A program made the position numbers and the translations under genes. Shown here piece by piece: positions 33,741-43,154 of a DNA stretch of 60,461 nt (position 1 is the first letter of the stretch; the number at the start of each line of letters is the position of its first letter). The notes beneath the pieces are model-generated. The model was not told where the DNA came from. It did no database searches and was given only the letters and a program-made list of their open reading frames with translations. The stretch comes from Acidobacteriota bacterium (GTDB lineage: Bacteria; Acidobacteriota; Blastocatellia; Pyrinomonadales; Pyrinomonadaceae), in contig JAIVJZ010000016.1 of the NCBI GenBank assembly GCA_020199775.1, forward strand, positions 1 to 60,461, read 5' to 3'.

Positions 33741-36005
33741 CTACTGCTTGGCGTCGAGCCGCAGAAGAAAACCGCCCGACAAACCTTTGAGCCTTTCCGC
33801 TCGCCCTTTGGTGACGATAGACCTGTGCCTCTTTTTTTGCGGGTCGTTCTGCCAGCTATATTCCACCTCTGCGCGCACGTCCTCGGGCGAGAGCACACGC
33901 TTGACGCGGAAGGTCGTCGCGACAATGTCTTCGCCGCTGACGGAGACGCTGACTTGCCGGTCGTAGTTGAACTTGTTCCACCTTCCCGCACGGTACTTTT
34001 GAGCGTTGTCGCCTGCCGGATCGAGGTCGCCGTCGTAAAGCTTCAACTCCACCATCCTCCGGCGCGAAGAATCAATCCACCACATCAACAGTCCCGGCAG
34101 CACCCCACGCATCAGGAAAAAGATGATCCCCAGCCCGATCAAGAGCACGACCAACAAGAGGCCGCCCAAAAACCAACGCGAATAACTAACGTCAAGCGGT
34201 CCGACCGTCATCGGATCGTCGCCTACTCGTTTCGACTCGGCCTCTTCGGCCAGAGCAATCGAGTCGAGAAAATTTTTCGCAGGCAGGCGGTCGGGTTGCG
34301 CGTTGACGCGAATCCCCAACTTCCCGGAGTGCCACCATCCTTCGCCCGCCTTCCAGTTGAGCGAAACCGGAACGTTGGCCTCGAACGTTCCGGCCGCGGT
34401 TGGCTGAAGCGGCACGGGCGCGGCCAAAGGCACGCCGGACTTGTCTACAAGCTCAAGCGCCAGCCATGTCGCAGGCTCTTTCACAATGCTCTCGGGATTC
34501 GTTACCTTCTCCTTTTTGGCATCGATGAGCGTAAACTCGATCTTGGTCGAATCCTGCATAGGCATCAGGCGCACGCCCGCGTCTGGGTCGGGCGCGGTCA
34601 TTTGCAGCCAGTACGGGCGTGAGTCGTTGACTTCCAGTTTCTCGTTGTAGGAGTGCGCGTTCGAGCCGAACACGTCGAAGGTCGAACCATTCTTGAGCGT
34701 GACAAGTCCCTTAGGCCGCACGCTGTAGACGCCCAGAGCGGGCGGCTTCCAACGCACCTCGAATTTTCCGTCACCTTTGAATGTGGCCGGGAGTTCGACC
34801 GCCGCGCCCGTGGGTAGCGTGATGACGAACGAGGCGTTAAGCGGCCATGCGGGCAGCATCTCTAAAGGCTGCCCTTTGCTGTCGAGAGCCTGTAAGACGA
34901 TCCTCGCTTCCGTCTCGACGCTGGTCGCCCCGGCGGGCGAAAGCCGCTTGATCTCCGGTGAGAGCGTTTCGACGAAATTCCTGTAGCTGCGCGAAGGGTC
35001 TTGATTGATCTTGTAGGTGCCGGGTTGTGGATCATCTACGACGAAGCGTGCGAACGTGCCCGGACTCGACGCCGCGCCTCCTGACGAAAGTGGTATTTCC
35101 CGCCCGTCGGGAGTCAAGACGCTGACCGTCGTGCGTGGTAAACCGAAGTTGAGATTGAAGACGATGCGGCGCAGATAAGGCGGGCACTCGTACTCTTTGC
35201 CAACCGACGTTCCGCTCACCTCCAACCACTCGTTGACAATATCCTGAACGAGCGTCGAGATGTTGGTCGAAGCCGTTTCGGCCAATCGGGCATGGCCCGC
35301 TCCGGCTATCTCCTCCCAGAATTTTCCGTCGCCTTCATTCCAGTAATTGGCCGCATCGTTTAAACCAACCACCCAGAACTTCACCTCGCCGCTTTTCAGA
35401 TCGTTTGCATGATTTCTGATTCGATTTCTCAACTCATCGAGCGGGATACCCTTTCGCGGCAAGTCGGGTCGCCCGTCCGTGATGAGCAGCATCACGCGGC
35501 GGCGGCCATCCAGCCGTTCCGAAGCCGTTATCTTTGCCAACTCTTTGTATCCGAGGGCCATCGCATCGGGTGTGTTTGTGTCCTGCAAATTTTTGGCGGT
35601 GATATATCGCTCGACGAGCGCCTTGGCCTCGCGCAACGCTTTGCCGGGGTCTTTCGGGTCGAAGCGAAGCGACAGCGGGGCGGGGAAAGCGCTCGAAGCT
35701 TCGTCGCCGAAATCAACGACCGCGACGCGGTGCACCAAAGATGTGCCCTCGACGTGCTCGGCCAAACGGTAGATGATGTTTTTGGTCTGACCGATGCGGT
35801 GCTCCCACTTATCATTCGCGCGCGTGCCCCACATGCTGCCCGACTGGTCAATCAGGATAACCACGTCGAGGCCAGTGAAGTCTGACCCGGCGGCGACAAC
35901 AGTCGTGCCTGATGGCATAACGGCTGCGACGCCGAGCATCAACATCAATGTGAAGGCTAAGCTTCGGGTGCGTATTGAGGGATTCCCTCGTCCAAGTATT
36001 TGCAT
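33741..36005 (-). CDS. Exported vWA protein with C-terminal TM and short cytoplasmic tail
   Basis: About 754 aa from the ATG at 36005 (GTG at 36011 is the other option; neither has a good ribosome site, and the 49-nt overlap with the upstream gene suggests coupled translation). A signal peptide ends around residue 38-40 (VVAAG). A vWA domain (about 46-265) has a full MIDAS, IDQSGSMWG, and LLITDGRPD. Beta-rich Ig-like modules (about 270-590) follow, then a strong TM (about 605-640, WFLGGLLLVVLLIGLGIIFF) and a basic beta tail of about 110 residues inside. Adhesion or substrate-gripping outside coupled to a cytoplasmic partner is the natural reading. The partner is probably one of the tubulin-like proteins encoded next. 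Confidence 0.85.
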   Translation of the reverse strand: MQILGRGNPSIRTRSLAFTLMLMLGVAAVMPSGTTVVAAGSDFTGLDVVILIDQSGSMWGTRANDKWEHRIGQTKNIIYRLAEHVEGTSLVHRVAVVDFGDEASSAFPAPLSLRFDPKDPGKALREAKALVERYITAKNLQDTNTPDAMALGYKELAKITASERLDGRRRVMLLITDGRPDLPRKGIPLDELRNRIRNHANDLKSGEVKFWVVGLNDAANYWNEGDGKFWEEIAGAGHARLAETASTNISTLVQDIVNEWLEVSGTSVGKEYECPPYLRRIVFNLNFGLPRTTVSVLTPDGREIPLSSGGAASSPGTFARFVVDDPQPGTYKINQDPSRSYRNFVETLSPEIKRLSPAGATSVETEARIVLQALDSKGQPLEMLPAWPLNASFVITLPTGAAVELPATFKGDGKFEVRWKPPALGVYSVRPKGLVTLKNGSTFDVFGSNAHSYNEKLEVNDSRPYWLQMTAPDPDAGVRLMPMQDSTKIEFTLIDAKKEKVTNPESIVKEPATWLALELVDKSGVPLAAPVPLQPTAAGTFEANVPVSLNWKAGEGWWHSGKLGIRVNAQPDRLPAKNFLDSIALAEEAESKRVGDDPMTVGPLDVSYSRWFLGGLLLVVLLIGLGIIFFLMRGVLPGLLMWWIDSSRRRMVELKLYDGDLDPAGDNAQKYRAGRWNKFNYDRQVSVSVSGEDIVATTFRVKRVLSPEDVRAEVEYSWQNDPQKKRHRSIVTKGRAERLKGLSGGFLLRLDAKQ

Positions 36006-39000
36006 ATCCACTCTGGGAGATAGCGGCGACTTTGCGCCAGGATGGTCGGGATCGGCTCGCTCATGGCGAAGTTCCGCTTAAATTGTAGATACCCGCGTCG
36101 AGAATGAGGCGGGTCTGTGGGGAACAGCCCCAGATAGTCGAGATATGATTCCGCCTCGAAAGTGCTGCGAGACGGTATGACCGGCTTGCGCTGCCATAGC
36201 TCCTGCCACACCTGTCTCAGCGTCTCTTCCTCCGCCTCCAACTTTGCAAACTGCGCCGCCAGAACGGAGAGGTCCGGCGGCGTCGGTTTCGGCAATAGAG
36301 AACCTGCGCGGGCGTGTACGGTGATACAGTATTCCGCCGAAATTAAGCGCCACAGAGTTCCGCCTTCGGCCCCGATCTTTCGGAAAACTTCAATCATGTT
36401 GCGGAGACATTTAGCGAGTTCGATAAAGACGCCCTTTTCCTCCCACTCGTCATCGCTCCCACACTTGGCGGCTGCGTCCATGATGCGATTTTGGAGATAA
36501 GTTAAGTTCGTTAAAGGCTCCAGCTGTTGCTCCTGTGCAAGCAACTTCCCTTGGAGGGCGATGCCCTCGAACTTGCTCGCCAGAATCCGCCGGCATGCAG
36601 CCAGTCTTTCGAGTTCCACTTCCTGACGGAAATCGGCGTTCTGCAACTGTTCCAACGTCGTCCAGATTTCGATCAGGCGCGACAGCAGTTCTTTGACTTC
36701 GTAAAACTTGGCCGGAAGCTTGATGCCCGTTACGACATGAGGTAACTCGTTCAGGTAGCCTGTGAGTTTGGTCCATTCGTCTTCCGCGTTCTTCAATTTG
36801 CTTTGCATTGTCTTGAGGTGTGCCAACTCAAGCTGCCCGTCGCTGCGCAGCGCCTTCTCGTAGCTGACGGCAAGCCGGAAGTTCTGCTCCTTCAAATCTT
36901 CGACCGGGCGGCTCACCGGCATGGCGACATAGTCTCGGAAAGCCTCGTAAGCCCAGGCCAGCATCACGCTGTCCTGCTGCTCCAGCCAGTAGCTAATTAG
37001 CCTCTCCAGCCGCTTGCCGAGCGTCGCGTCGGGCAGCGCCTGCGCGCTCAGGTACGAAACGAGTTTCTTGATGCCTGCGATCCCGCCTTCGCTGCGAATG
37101 TCGCTCTCTACGTTGAGCCATTCTTCCCAACGAGCGAACTCTCTCAGGATTTCGGGAGCGGTGTCGCCGGTGGCGAGAAGACGGCTCACGACCATTCTGA
37201 GATTCTTGAGCGTCTCAAACTCCTTGCGTTCCCATGCCTCCGCGACGGCTTCGGCCAGAATGACGTGAGCCTCTGATTTGAGATAGAGGGTGATGTGAGA
37301 CCAGTCGCGCTTGAGCACCTGCGAGAGCGCGACGACGCCAATTTCGCGTGCTCGCTCGACGGACAGAAACGTCTTGAGCCAACGAGTGCTTTCGTGGTCC
37401 TCGTCGAGTTCGGCGATCTTCTCTTCGGCGCTCTGCCAGTTCTTGGATTTGATAAATCTTTCTCCGTAGCCGACCGTCGCTTTGTGCAGAAAACCTGTCT
37501 GTCGCCACTTGAGATCGAGTCTGTTGAGTTCACCCTTGAGGGAAGCAGCTATCTGTTCGCACTCTTCGGGCGACAGCGGGCGGGCAATCAACGCTGCCAG
37601 CACGGCGTGCCATTGGTCAGCGCGATTTTCCTGCTCGCGTAGTAACGCCTGACTCAGAGCTTCGGGGATGGGCGGCGGCAGTCTGTCACATCTCTCTCTC
37701 CAAAGTTGCCACCACCCTTCGGCCTCACGCGAGCCGGAGAAAGCTTTTTGCTCCACGAGTTCTTGCAGCGCGCGCAAATGCTGTTTGTGGGCGATGTAGT
37801 AAGCGCACTCAGGGTCTTGCTGGCGCGGACAGCACAGTTCCAACAGACGTTCAATCTGCCATTCGGCGACCGCGTCGTTGATCTGGCGATAGGTTATTTT
37901 GCGCTCGGCTTGCTCCTTGAGTTCCAGCGCCAACGCGTGATTCCCTAGTTCATGCAAAATCTCATCGGCAGTCCGAACGGCTTCGAGATACGCCTGACTC
38001 GCGTTTGGTCCCTCGCTGATCTCCAGTTTCTCGAAAGCCTCTCGGACGCGTTTCAGCCGCTCCACAAAGAACTCGACGGCCTTCAAGAATGCTTCCGGCA
38101 ACGGCTCGCGCGAAGGCATCGAGTGGGGGAACTCGCCGCCGGTCCTGATGGCTTTCCACGCCAAGCTGATCTCATCAATCCTGTTTCTCCACACGTTCAT
38201 CTCTTCGGCGAAGATGTGCGGCAGTCCGAGCTGCTCGTTGGTCAAGCTGAGGCAGATCACATCGAGCGCCTCTGGGGTATCAGACTTGGCAATCTCTTTC
38301 TCCAAGTTCTGTGTGAAAAGGTTGAGCGCATTTTGAAACCACTCTTTGCGCAGGGGCACGGCTGCGTCTCGATTCTCTCCCGCGAGTTTTTCGTAGGCTG
38401 CCTGAAACTTTTTGATCTCGTGAAACTCGCGTGCTTGGCCGGCCTTCTTTTCGAGAAATCCCGCGACCTTCTGCACGCTCTTCCGTCTGATTGCGCCGAG
38501 GCGTTGCTGCCACTCTTCTGGAACGTCTGCGTGCAAATATCCTGAAAGCTCCTGCGCGTAGTTGACGAGGTCGGCGGCCTCGCTCCACTTCGCCAGGCTC
38601 ACTTGCGGCGATTTGTCGAACAGGTGAATTACTTCCCGGCATTTTTGATCGGCCTTGTATATGTCCTCCTGTAACTGCGTGACCTCTCTTTCGAAACTCG
38701 CCGGTGGGTTCGACAATTGTTGCAGCGCACGCCATGCTTCATCGAAAGACCATGTATTGAGCGCGGCCACGATCTCCTTCCTCGCATTTTCATAACGCAC
38801 TTGAAAGAGTGTGTTGCGTAACTGTTTGAGTTCTTTCATCTCGGCTTCGTAGGTCTCAAGACCGGAGATCATCTCGACGAAGCTGGTCAAGGCTTTAATT
38901 CCTTCCGCTGGTGTTTGCCGTCCGATGTGCGGCAGCGCCTCGGAAATCCACTGTCGCAGGTCTTTAATCACCTCGCTGCGCAGGTGCGCGGCAATGGCTG

Positions 39001-39283
39001 GCTTCGCCTGTAACTCACGCAGAAATTTGGGTAGACCGACATCCGTCAGTTTATGAATCCCAATCCAGCGATTGGCGAAGGCGGACAGTTCGGGGTCTTT
39101 CTCATCCTTTTGACGCTGGCGGTCGGTTTCGTCCAAAATCTGCTTCGCCCTTTTGGCGTAGGGCGTGCCTTGCCACCTTTCAATGATGATCTGCAACCCA
39201 TCGTACGCACGTGTTCTTTGCTGCGGGTCGGTCGCCCGCAACATCAGTTCAAAACGGATAATGTCTTCCTGAGTCTTGTCCAT
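35957..39283 (-). CDS. Large helical repeat protein, unknown (possible scaffold)
   Basis: 1108 aa, no signal peptide and no membrane segment. It is almost entirely alpha-helical with high E, R, L, W and A. Many helix pairs of about 35-40 residues look like irregular TPR/HEAT-type solenoid units (for example EAWRALQQLSNPP, ERLLELCCPRQQ, WQSAEEKIAELDED). No catalytic motif is visible. The first 60 residues contain a TPR-like pair (RTRAYDGLQIIIERW, GTPYAKRAKQIL). By position between the CAP-domain gene (9 nt upstream) and the vWA gene (overlapping), it is probably a cytoplasmic scaffold of the operon's complex. No family name can be given. Confidence 0.75.
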   Translation of the reverse strand: MDKTQEDIIRFELMLRATDPQQRTRAYDGLQIIIERWQGTPYAKRAKQILDETDRQRQKDEKDPELSAFANRWIGIHKLTDVGLPKFLRELQAKPAIAAHLRSEVIKDLRQWISEALPHIGRQTPAEGIKALTSFVEMISGLETYEAEMKELKQLRNTLFQVRYENARKEIVAALNTWSFDEAWRALQQLSNPPASFEREVTQLQEDIYKADQKCREVIHLFDKSPQVSLAKWSEAADLVNYAQELSGYLHADVPEEWQQRLGAIRRKSVQKVAGFLEKKAGQAREFHEIKKFQAAYEKLAGENRDAAVPLRKEWFQNALNLFTQNLEKEIAKSDTPEALDVICLSLTNEQLGLPHIFAEEMNVWRNRIDEISLAWKAIRTGGEFPHSMPSREPLPEAFLKAVEFFVERLKRVREAFEKLEISEGPNASQAYLEAVRTADEILHELGNHALALELKEQAERKITYRQINDAVAEWQIERLLELCCPRQQDPECAYYIAHKQHLRALQELVEQKAFSGSREAEGWWQLWRERCDRLPPPIPEALSQALLREQENRADQWHAVLAALIARPLSPEECEQIAASLKGELNRLDLKWRQTGFLHKATVGYGERFIKSKNWQSAEEKIAELDEDHESTRWLKTFLSVERAREIGVVALSQVLKRDWSHITLYLKSEAHVILAEAVAEAWERKEFETLKNLRMVVSRLLATGDTAPEILREFARWEEWLNVESDIRSEGGIAGIKKLVSYLSAQALPDATLGKRLERLISYWLEQQDSVMLAWAYEAFRDYVAMPVSRPVEDLKEQNFRLAVSYEKALRSDGQLELAHLKTMQSKLKNAEDEWTKLTGYLNELPHVVTGIKLPAKFYEVKELLSRLIEIWTTLEQLQNADFRQEVELERLAACRRILASKFEGIALQGKLLAQEQQLEPLTNLTYLQNRIMDAAAKCGSDDEWEEKGVFIELAKCLRNMIEVFRKIGAEGGTLWRLISAEYCITVHARAGSLLPKPTPPDLSVLAAQFAKLEAEEETLRQVWQELWQRKPVIPSRSTFEAESYLDYLGLFPTDPPHSRRGYLQFKRNFAMSEPIPTILAQSRRYLPEWICKYLDEGIPQYAPEA

Positions 39284-39292
39284 GAGGAAAGC

Positions 39293-40189
39293 TCACTTGA
39301 CCTCGACTTGTGGACCCGTAAAGATGGTATAGCCGCCCGGTGTCGGGAAATAGAATCTGAGTTTGTAGACGCCCGGGTTCACTCTCACCGTGCCGTCGGC
39401 GATGTCAGCTCCTTCTCCAACTTTGAGGCCGCTGCTCGAAAGCCAGAAGTCGTACTTTTCCGCGCCCGGAGTGGTGGCGAGATGCAGAACCTCGCCGCTC
39501 TTTACTTCGAGCGGCATGGGCTGGTCAATCAAAGCTCGGACGAGCGCAAAGTTTTGCGTGGCCCGCACCTCGTCGCCCTTGATTGACACCCCGACACCGA
39601 GATGCGTGTAGTCGGGACGCAAAATATTTTCCCTGTGGCCGGGACTCTCCATCCATTCCCTGACGATTAGTTCCGCTGTTTTCCTCGCCTCGCTCAGGGC
39701 GTAGCCGGATTGCATCCAGATGTTCTCGCCCGTTAAGCCGACCAGTTGGCGATGAGCGAGCGCGATGCGGTCGGCGGGCGCCAGACCATCTGGGTTCACA
39801 TGGTCGAAGAAGCGACGCGCGAGCATGTCATCGCTATGATTGCGGGCGGTGCGTGTGAGCAGATCATCCCAATCTAAATTCTTAAGGTTGCCGCGCCCTT
39901 CCTGGCGGCGATTCTCGTTGACGAGTTCGAGGATCGCTCTCTCTATTTCGTCAGAGTGCGTAATCCCTGCGCGCGCCGTCGCCTCACTCTCCGCGCCGGA
40001 CGCGCCGGTTCCAGGAGGTGCCGCTTCGGGCGAAGTTTCCGTGGCGGTTCCGTCCGGGATGTGCCTGCGTGCGCGCCCGGACGTATCCGGCGGCGTCGGC
40101 CTGCCAATCTCTCCCAGGCGCGGGCGCAGGAGTAAAAAGCCGGCGAGCAATAGTGCGGAGAGAATTGCTAATGTCGTCACCAACTTCAC
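39293..40189 (-). CDS. CAP/SCP (PR-1-like) domain protein, membrane-anchored or secreted
   Basis: About 298 aa from the GTG at 40189, chosen because AAGGAG lies 9 nt upstream; a GTG at 40210 is the longer alternative. N-terminal hydrophobic segment (VTTLAILSALLLAGFLLL), then a proline/serine-rich linker. The CAP domain follows, with ILELVNENRR, H94-type motifs RNHSDDMLARRFFDHVNPDG, GENIWMQSG, REWMESPGHRENILRPDYTHLGVGV and QNFALVRA. The two conserved histidines and the glutamates of the CAP cavity are present. The last about 80 residues form an extra beta domain (VNPGVYKLRFYFPTPGGYTIF), PEGA- or emp24-like. CAP proteins bind lipids, glycans or metals; the exact role is open. It probably acts in the periplasm as part of the same operon. 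Confidence 0.85.
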   Translation of the reverse strand: MKLVTTLAILSALLLAGFLLLRPRLGEIGRPTPPDTSGRARRHIPDGTATETSPEAAPPGTGASGAESEATARAGITHSDEIERAILELVNENRRQEGRGNLKNLDWDDLLTRTARNHSDDMLARRFFDHVNPDGLAPADRIALAHRQLVGLTGENIWMQSGYALSEARKTAELIVREWMESPGHRENILRPDYTHLGVGVSIKGDEVRATQNFALVRALIDQPMPLEVKSGEVLHLATTPGAEKYDFWLSSSGLKVGEGADIADGTVRVNPGVYKLRFYFPTPGGYTIFTGPQVEVK

Positions 40190-40237
40190 TTTCGCTATCT
40201 CCTTAAACACTCATCGAACGAATCCATCTCTCAAAGC

Positions 40238-43150
40238 TCAACTCCATTCCACAGGGGATACGACAACCACGCGTCCGCCAAAATCTTCAGTACTGTCGGA
40301 TTGGAAGGGGAACGACTCGACATCGACGATAAAGTCCAACGCGTTATCAAAATCGCCTTGCGCACTCCTGAGCGTCGCCCGTACTTTCCGCCTGACCTCT
40401 GACAGCTTGCTCAGCTTGGGATCAACCTCGTAATCGACGCGTGCGCCGGCGGGCGGCTTGCGCAGCAGACTCAGGCAAGGAACTCGTACATTAAAGTGGC
40501 GTATCGCTGCTCGCAGCGCGGCGCCGGCTTCGGCGAGTGGAGCCACAAGACGCGCGAGAGCCTCGTCTTCCGCAAAGTAAGTCTGCGCCAGCAACTGGGC
40601 TCTGAAGAGATTGTGAAGCCACTGCTTCGAGAAGCCGGAAGAAAGGCAGTCCTTCCACATGGCGTCGCCGGTAAAATCTTCTATGTTCGTTAACAGCCCA
40701 CGCAGTTGATCCTTAAAATCATTGATCCTCAGCGCGTCGAGGGCGTCGCCGCGACCCGCTTGGCGAACCTCTTCGAGTGCCTGATCGAGTGCCGGGAGAG
40801 CTGCCGAGAGCCGTAGCCTGAGTTGGCGATGCGCGCTTTCTCCGACGTTGAATTGCTCCAAGATGTCACGCACCTGCGGAGGCGCAAGCTTCTTGTCCGC
40901 GCTCAAATTGACATACTGCGAAAGCGCACCAGCCAATTCCATGCTGTCTTTGGCCTGTGCCTGCGACTCCTCCAACTCGGTTTTTAAGCCTTCGGCCTCG
41001 TCCCTGAACGCTTCGGCCTTCTTAGCCAACTCGATCTTCGAATTGAATTCAGTAACCAGACCGGAAACCATCTCATCAATGTTCCCGGACGCCTTCGGCA
41101 GCACAGACGACACTGCATGGGTGGCATCCTTGATCTTCTTTTTAACCGTATTCACCGCCTCGATGATGTTGTTGCAGTCATCCGCCGGACAGTAATCTTT
41201 CAATAAATCAATAACTATGTTGTGGTCTCTCGCCATACGGATTGCTCGATCGATGGTGTCGTCAGGTGCGCCGTCAGACGATGGAAGCTCTTCAGACGAT
41301 GGAAACTCTTTTCGCAGGGCGCTGATATGAAGCTTGAGGTTATCGAGTTCGGTGGCGGCCTGCTTGTGCGCCGCGAGTTTTGTGCCGAGGTGGGTCAGGA
41401 TGTCTGCGGGCACGCGGGCGCTCTTCTGAGCATCGGCCGGCAGGTGCTTGTTCTGGAGCGTCTCCAAGTCTGCGAAGAAGTTTTCAACTGTGGACTTTAA
41501 ATCTCCCGGCTTCTGAGTTTGCTGTGGGAATTTTTCGCGTAAGTAAGTAAAGAGCGCGACGGATTCTTCCGCGTAAGCCTGTGCGCGGGTGGAATCAATT
41601 TGTTTGAGAGGTTGCAGCGTGTTCTGAAAATCTTCCCACTCCAGTTCGAGGATGACGAGCGCTCCTTCGGGACACTGTTCGCTCGAATACTTCGACCACA
41701 TGGTTTCGATATGCTGTCGCGTAGCCTTCAATCGAGGGAGAATGGGTGTGGGGCCATTCTCATCATTACCGACGAGCAGGAGCAGGTTATTGTTGAGTTC
41801 GACGATCAAATCACTCAGCCCCTCCATCAAGTCGTTCTTCACTAATTGGAAGCCGAAGCGGGCGCTAAGAAATTTACGGACAGAGGTGATTTCTCCCCCG
41901 TCATTCCGGTCGCCGTCGCGGTTTTTATCTACCGCCAAAGAAAGGCCGAATTTTTTAAGCTCTGTCTCTAAGCCCTGATAGGCCGACTTGACTGCGGCCA
42001 GATTTCCATCGGCTCCATCGAACCGCTGTCTGTAGCTGTTCAATATCTCTGTCAGAGTTTCCTGCGCCGGAGCCGGATCGCCGATTTTCTGAAAGCCCGC
42101 GTACAACGCATTGATGGCCTGCCGCCTGATCTCCGTCGCATCTTCCGGGTGAAAGAAAACTTTGCGTTGCAATTTCGGGTTGAAATAGAACAGAACGACG
42201 AGAGCCACAATGAGGAACAAAGCGGTGACTAATACACCCAGAAGAATAGTCAGAAGAGTAGAGAGCGAATTGACCTTCTTTCCGGCCTCCTCCAAACTCT
42301 TCTTAGTCTCTTCTAACAACCTACCGTCCAGCTTGCTTTGCTCGTCTCTATCGGGAGTCGCAGTAGCAGATGGAGAAAGATTAGCTACTGCCGCAGGAGG
42401 CGCTTGCGCGCCTACCTGATTGAGAAGTAATGCGCGCACGGTTTGTGCAAACAGCACTTGATCAACGTCGGTCGGAGTTAGCTGTCTGCCAATGTTCTGC
42501 TGGCGGCCTGTGCCAGCCATAGGATTGAGTTCACAGCCCGCCCCGCGAAAAGCGTTGGCTAACTCTTCGTCCGAAGATTTCGGGTTAACTTGGACGAGCG
42601 CTTGAAAGACCGACTGCGACAATTGATCGGCGGTGCAATCGCGGAAAAATTTGACAACGTTTTGGCTAAACGAAGTTTCCTCAAAGTCCGGCAATGATTT
42701 TGAAACGGGTTTGCCCGAGTCATCATCTCTCTTGATGAGCAGTTGCCCCGCCGCCGATTGGCCTGTGAATGAAAACCAGTAACGAGCAAACATTCTGACC
42801 TCACCTTTGCCCGCTGGCACGAGCGCAACGCCGAGCGCGTAAGCAGAGGTATCGGCTCCCACGTTTGGCTGTGCGGGCATCGTGGCGCGCACGGCGACCA
42901 ACTTATAATCGTCCTTATTCTGATTACACTTAACAGTGATCGCCGAGGGGATGACTTGCGTATTCACCTCCGTGGCCGCGCCTTGTGCGAGGGCGGTGAG
43001 TGAGAGCGTCAGGCAAAACAGCGCACCCTGTAAGCAGCGGAGCGTTTGCCATCGCAAGTTGTTTCCAAACTGCTCGACGGTTGGTATTAATTGAATCTCC
43101 GAACTATTCATCACAGGTGTCTGCTCTTGCGCGCGCGTCTGCTGTACCAT
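40238..43150 (-). CDS. Exported coiled-coil protein with one central TM helix
   Basis: 970 aa from the ATG at 43150, which has GGGAG 9 nt upstream and avoids overlap with the previous gene (an ATG at 43180 lies upstream without a site). A signal-like hydrophobic stretch ends near residue 55 (LTLSLTALAQGA). A periplasmic beta/helical part to about 290 is followed by a TM at about 300-325 (LLTILLGVLVTALFLIVALVVLFYF). A cytoplasmic 640-residue region is rich in coiled coil (AEAFRDEAEGLKTELEESQAQAKD). An Asp-rich DKNRDGDRNDGGE loop (near 430) looks like a calcium-type site. Two CxxC-like cysteines are in DYCPADDC. No enzyme motif. It may be a transmembrane linker between the vWA-Hsp70 protein and cytoplasmic partners. 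Confidence 0.75.
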   Translation of the reverse strand: MVQQTRAQEQTPVMNSSEIQLIPTVEQFGNNLRWQTLRCLQGALFCLTLSLTALAQGAATEVNTQVIPSAITVKCNQNKDDYKLVAVRATMPAQPNVGADTSAYALGVALVPAGKGEVRMFARYWFSFTGQSAAGQLLIKRDDDSGKPVSKSLPDFEETSFSQNVVKFFRDCTADQLSQSVFQALVQVNPKSSDEELANAFRGAGCELNPMAGTGRQQNIGRQLTPTDVDQVLFAQTVRALLLNQVGAQAPPAAVANLSPSATATPDRDEQSKLDGRLLEETKKSLEEAGKKVNSLSTLLTILLGVLVTALFLIVALVVLFYFNPKLQRKVFFHPEDATEIRRQAINALYAGFQKIGDPAPAQETLTEILNSYRQRFDGADGNLAAVKSAYQGLETELKKFGLSLAVDKNRDGDRNDGGEITSVRKFLSARFGFQLVKNDLMEGLSDLIVELNNNLLLLVGNDENGPTPILPRLKATRQHIETMWSKYSSEQCPEGALVILELEWEDFQNTLQPLKQIDSTRAQAYAEESVALFTYLREKFPQQTQKPGDLKSTVENFFADLETLQNKHLPADAQKSARVPADILTHLGTKLAAHKQAATELDNLKLHISALRKEFPSSEELPSSDGAPDDTIDRAIRMARDHNIVIDLLKDYCPADDCNNIIEAVNTVKKKIKDATHAVSSVLPKASGNIDEMVSGLVTEFNSKIELAKKAEAFRDEAEGLKTELEESQAQAKDSMELAGALSQYVNLSADKKLAPPQVRDILEQFNVGESAHRQLRLRLSAALPALDQALEEVRQAGRGDALDALRINDFKDQLRGLLTNIEDFTGDAMWKDCLSSGFSKQWLHNLFRAQLLAQTYFAEDEALARLVAPLAEAGAALRAAIRHFNVRVPCLSLLRKPPAGARVDYEVDPKLSKLSEVRRKVRATLRSAQGDFDNALDFIVDVESFPFQSDSTEDFGGRVVVVSPVEWS
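41275..41310. repeat. Two tandem 18-bp copies inside the coiled-coil gene
   Basis: Copies 41275-41292 and 41293-41310 differ at one base and encode a doubled SSEELPSSD-type acidic loop. The unit is in frame, so copy number can change without breaking the gene. It looks like a recent slippage event. Confidence 0.8.
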
Positions 43151-43154
43151 CGCC

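Noticed and set aside
37952..38545. 197-aa plus-strand ORF
   Set aside because: Antisense shadow of the 1108-aa gene, without an own ribosome site.
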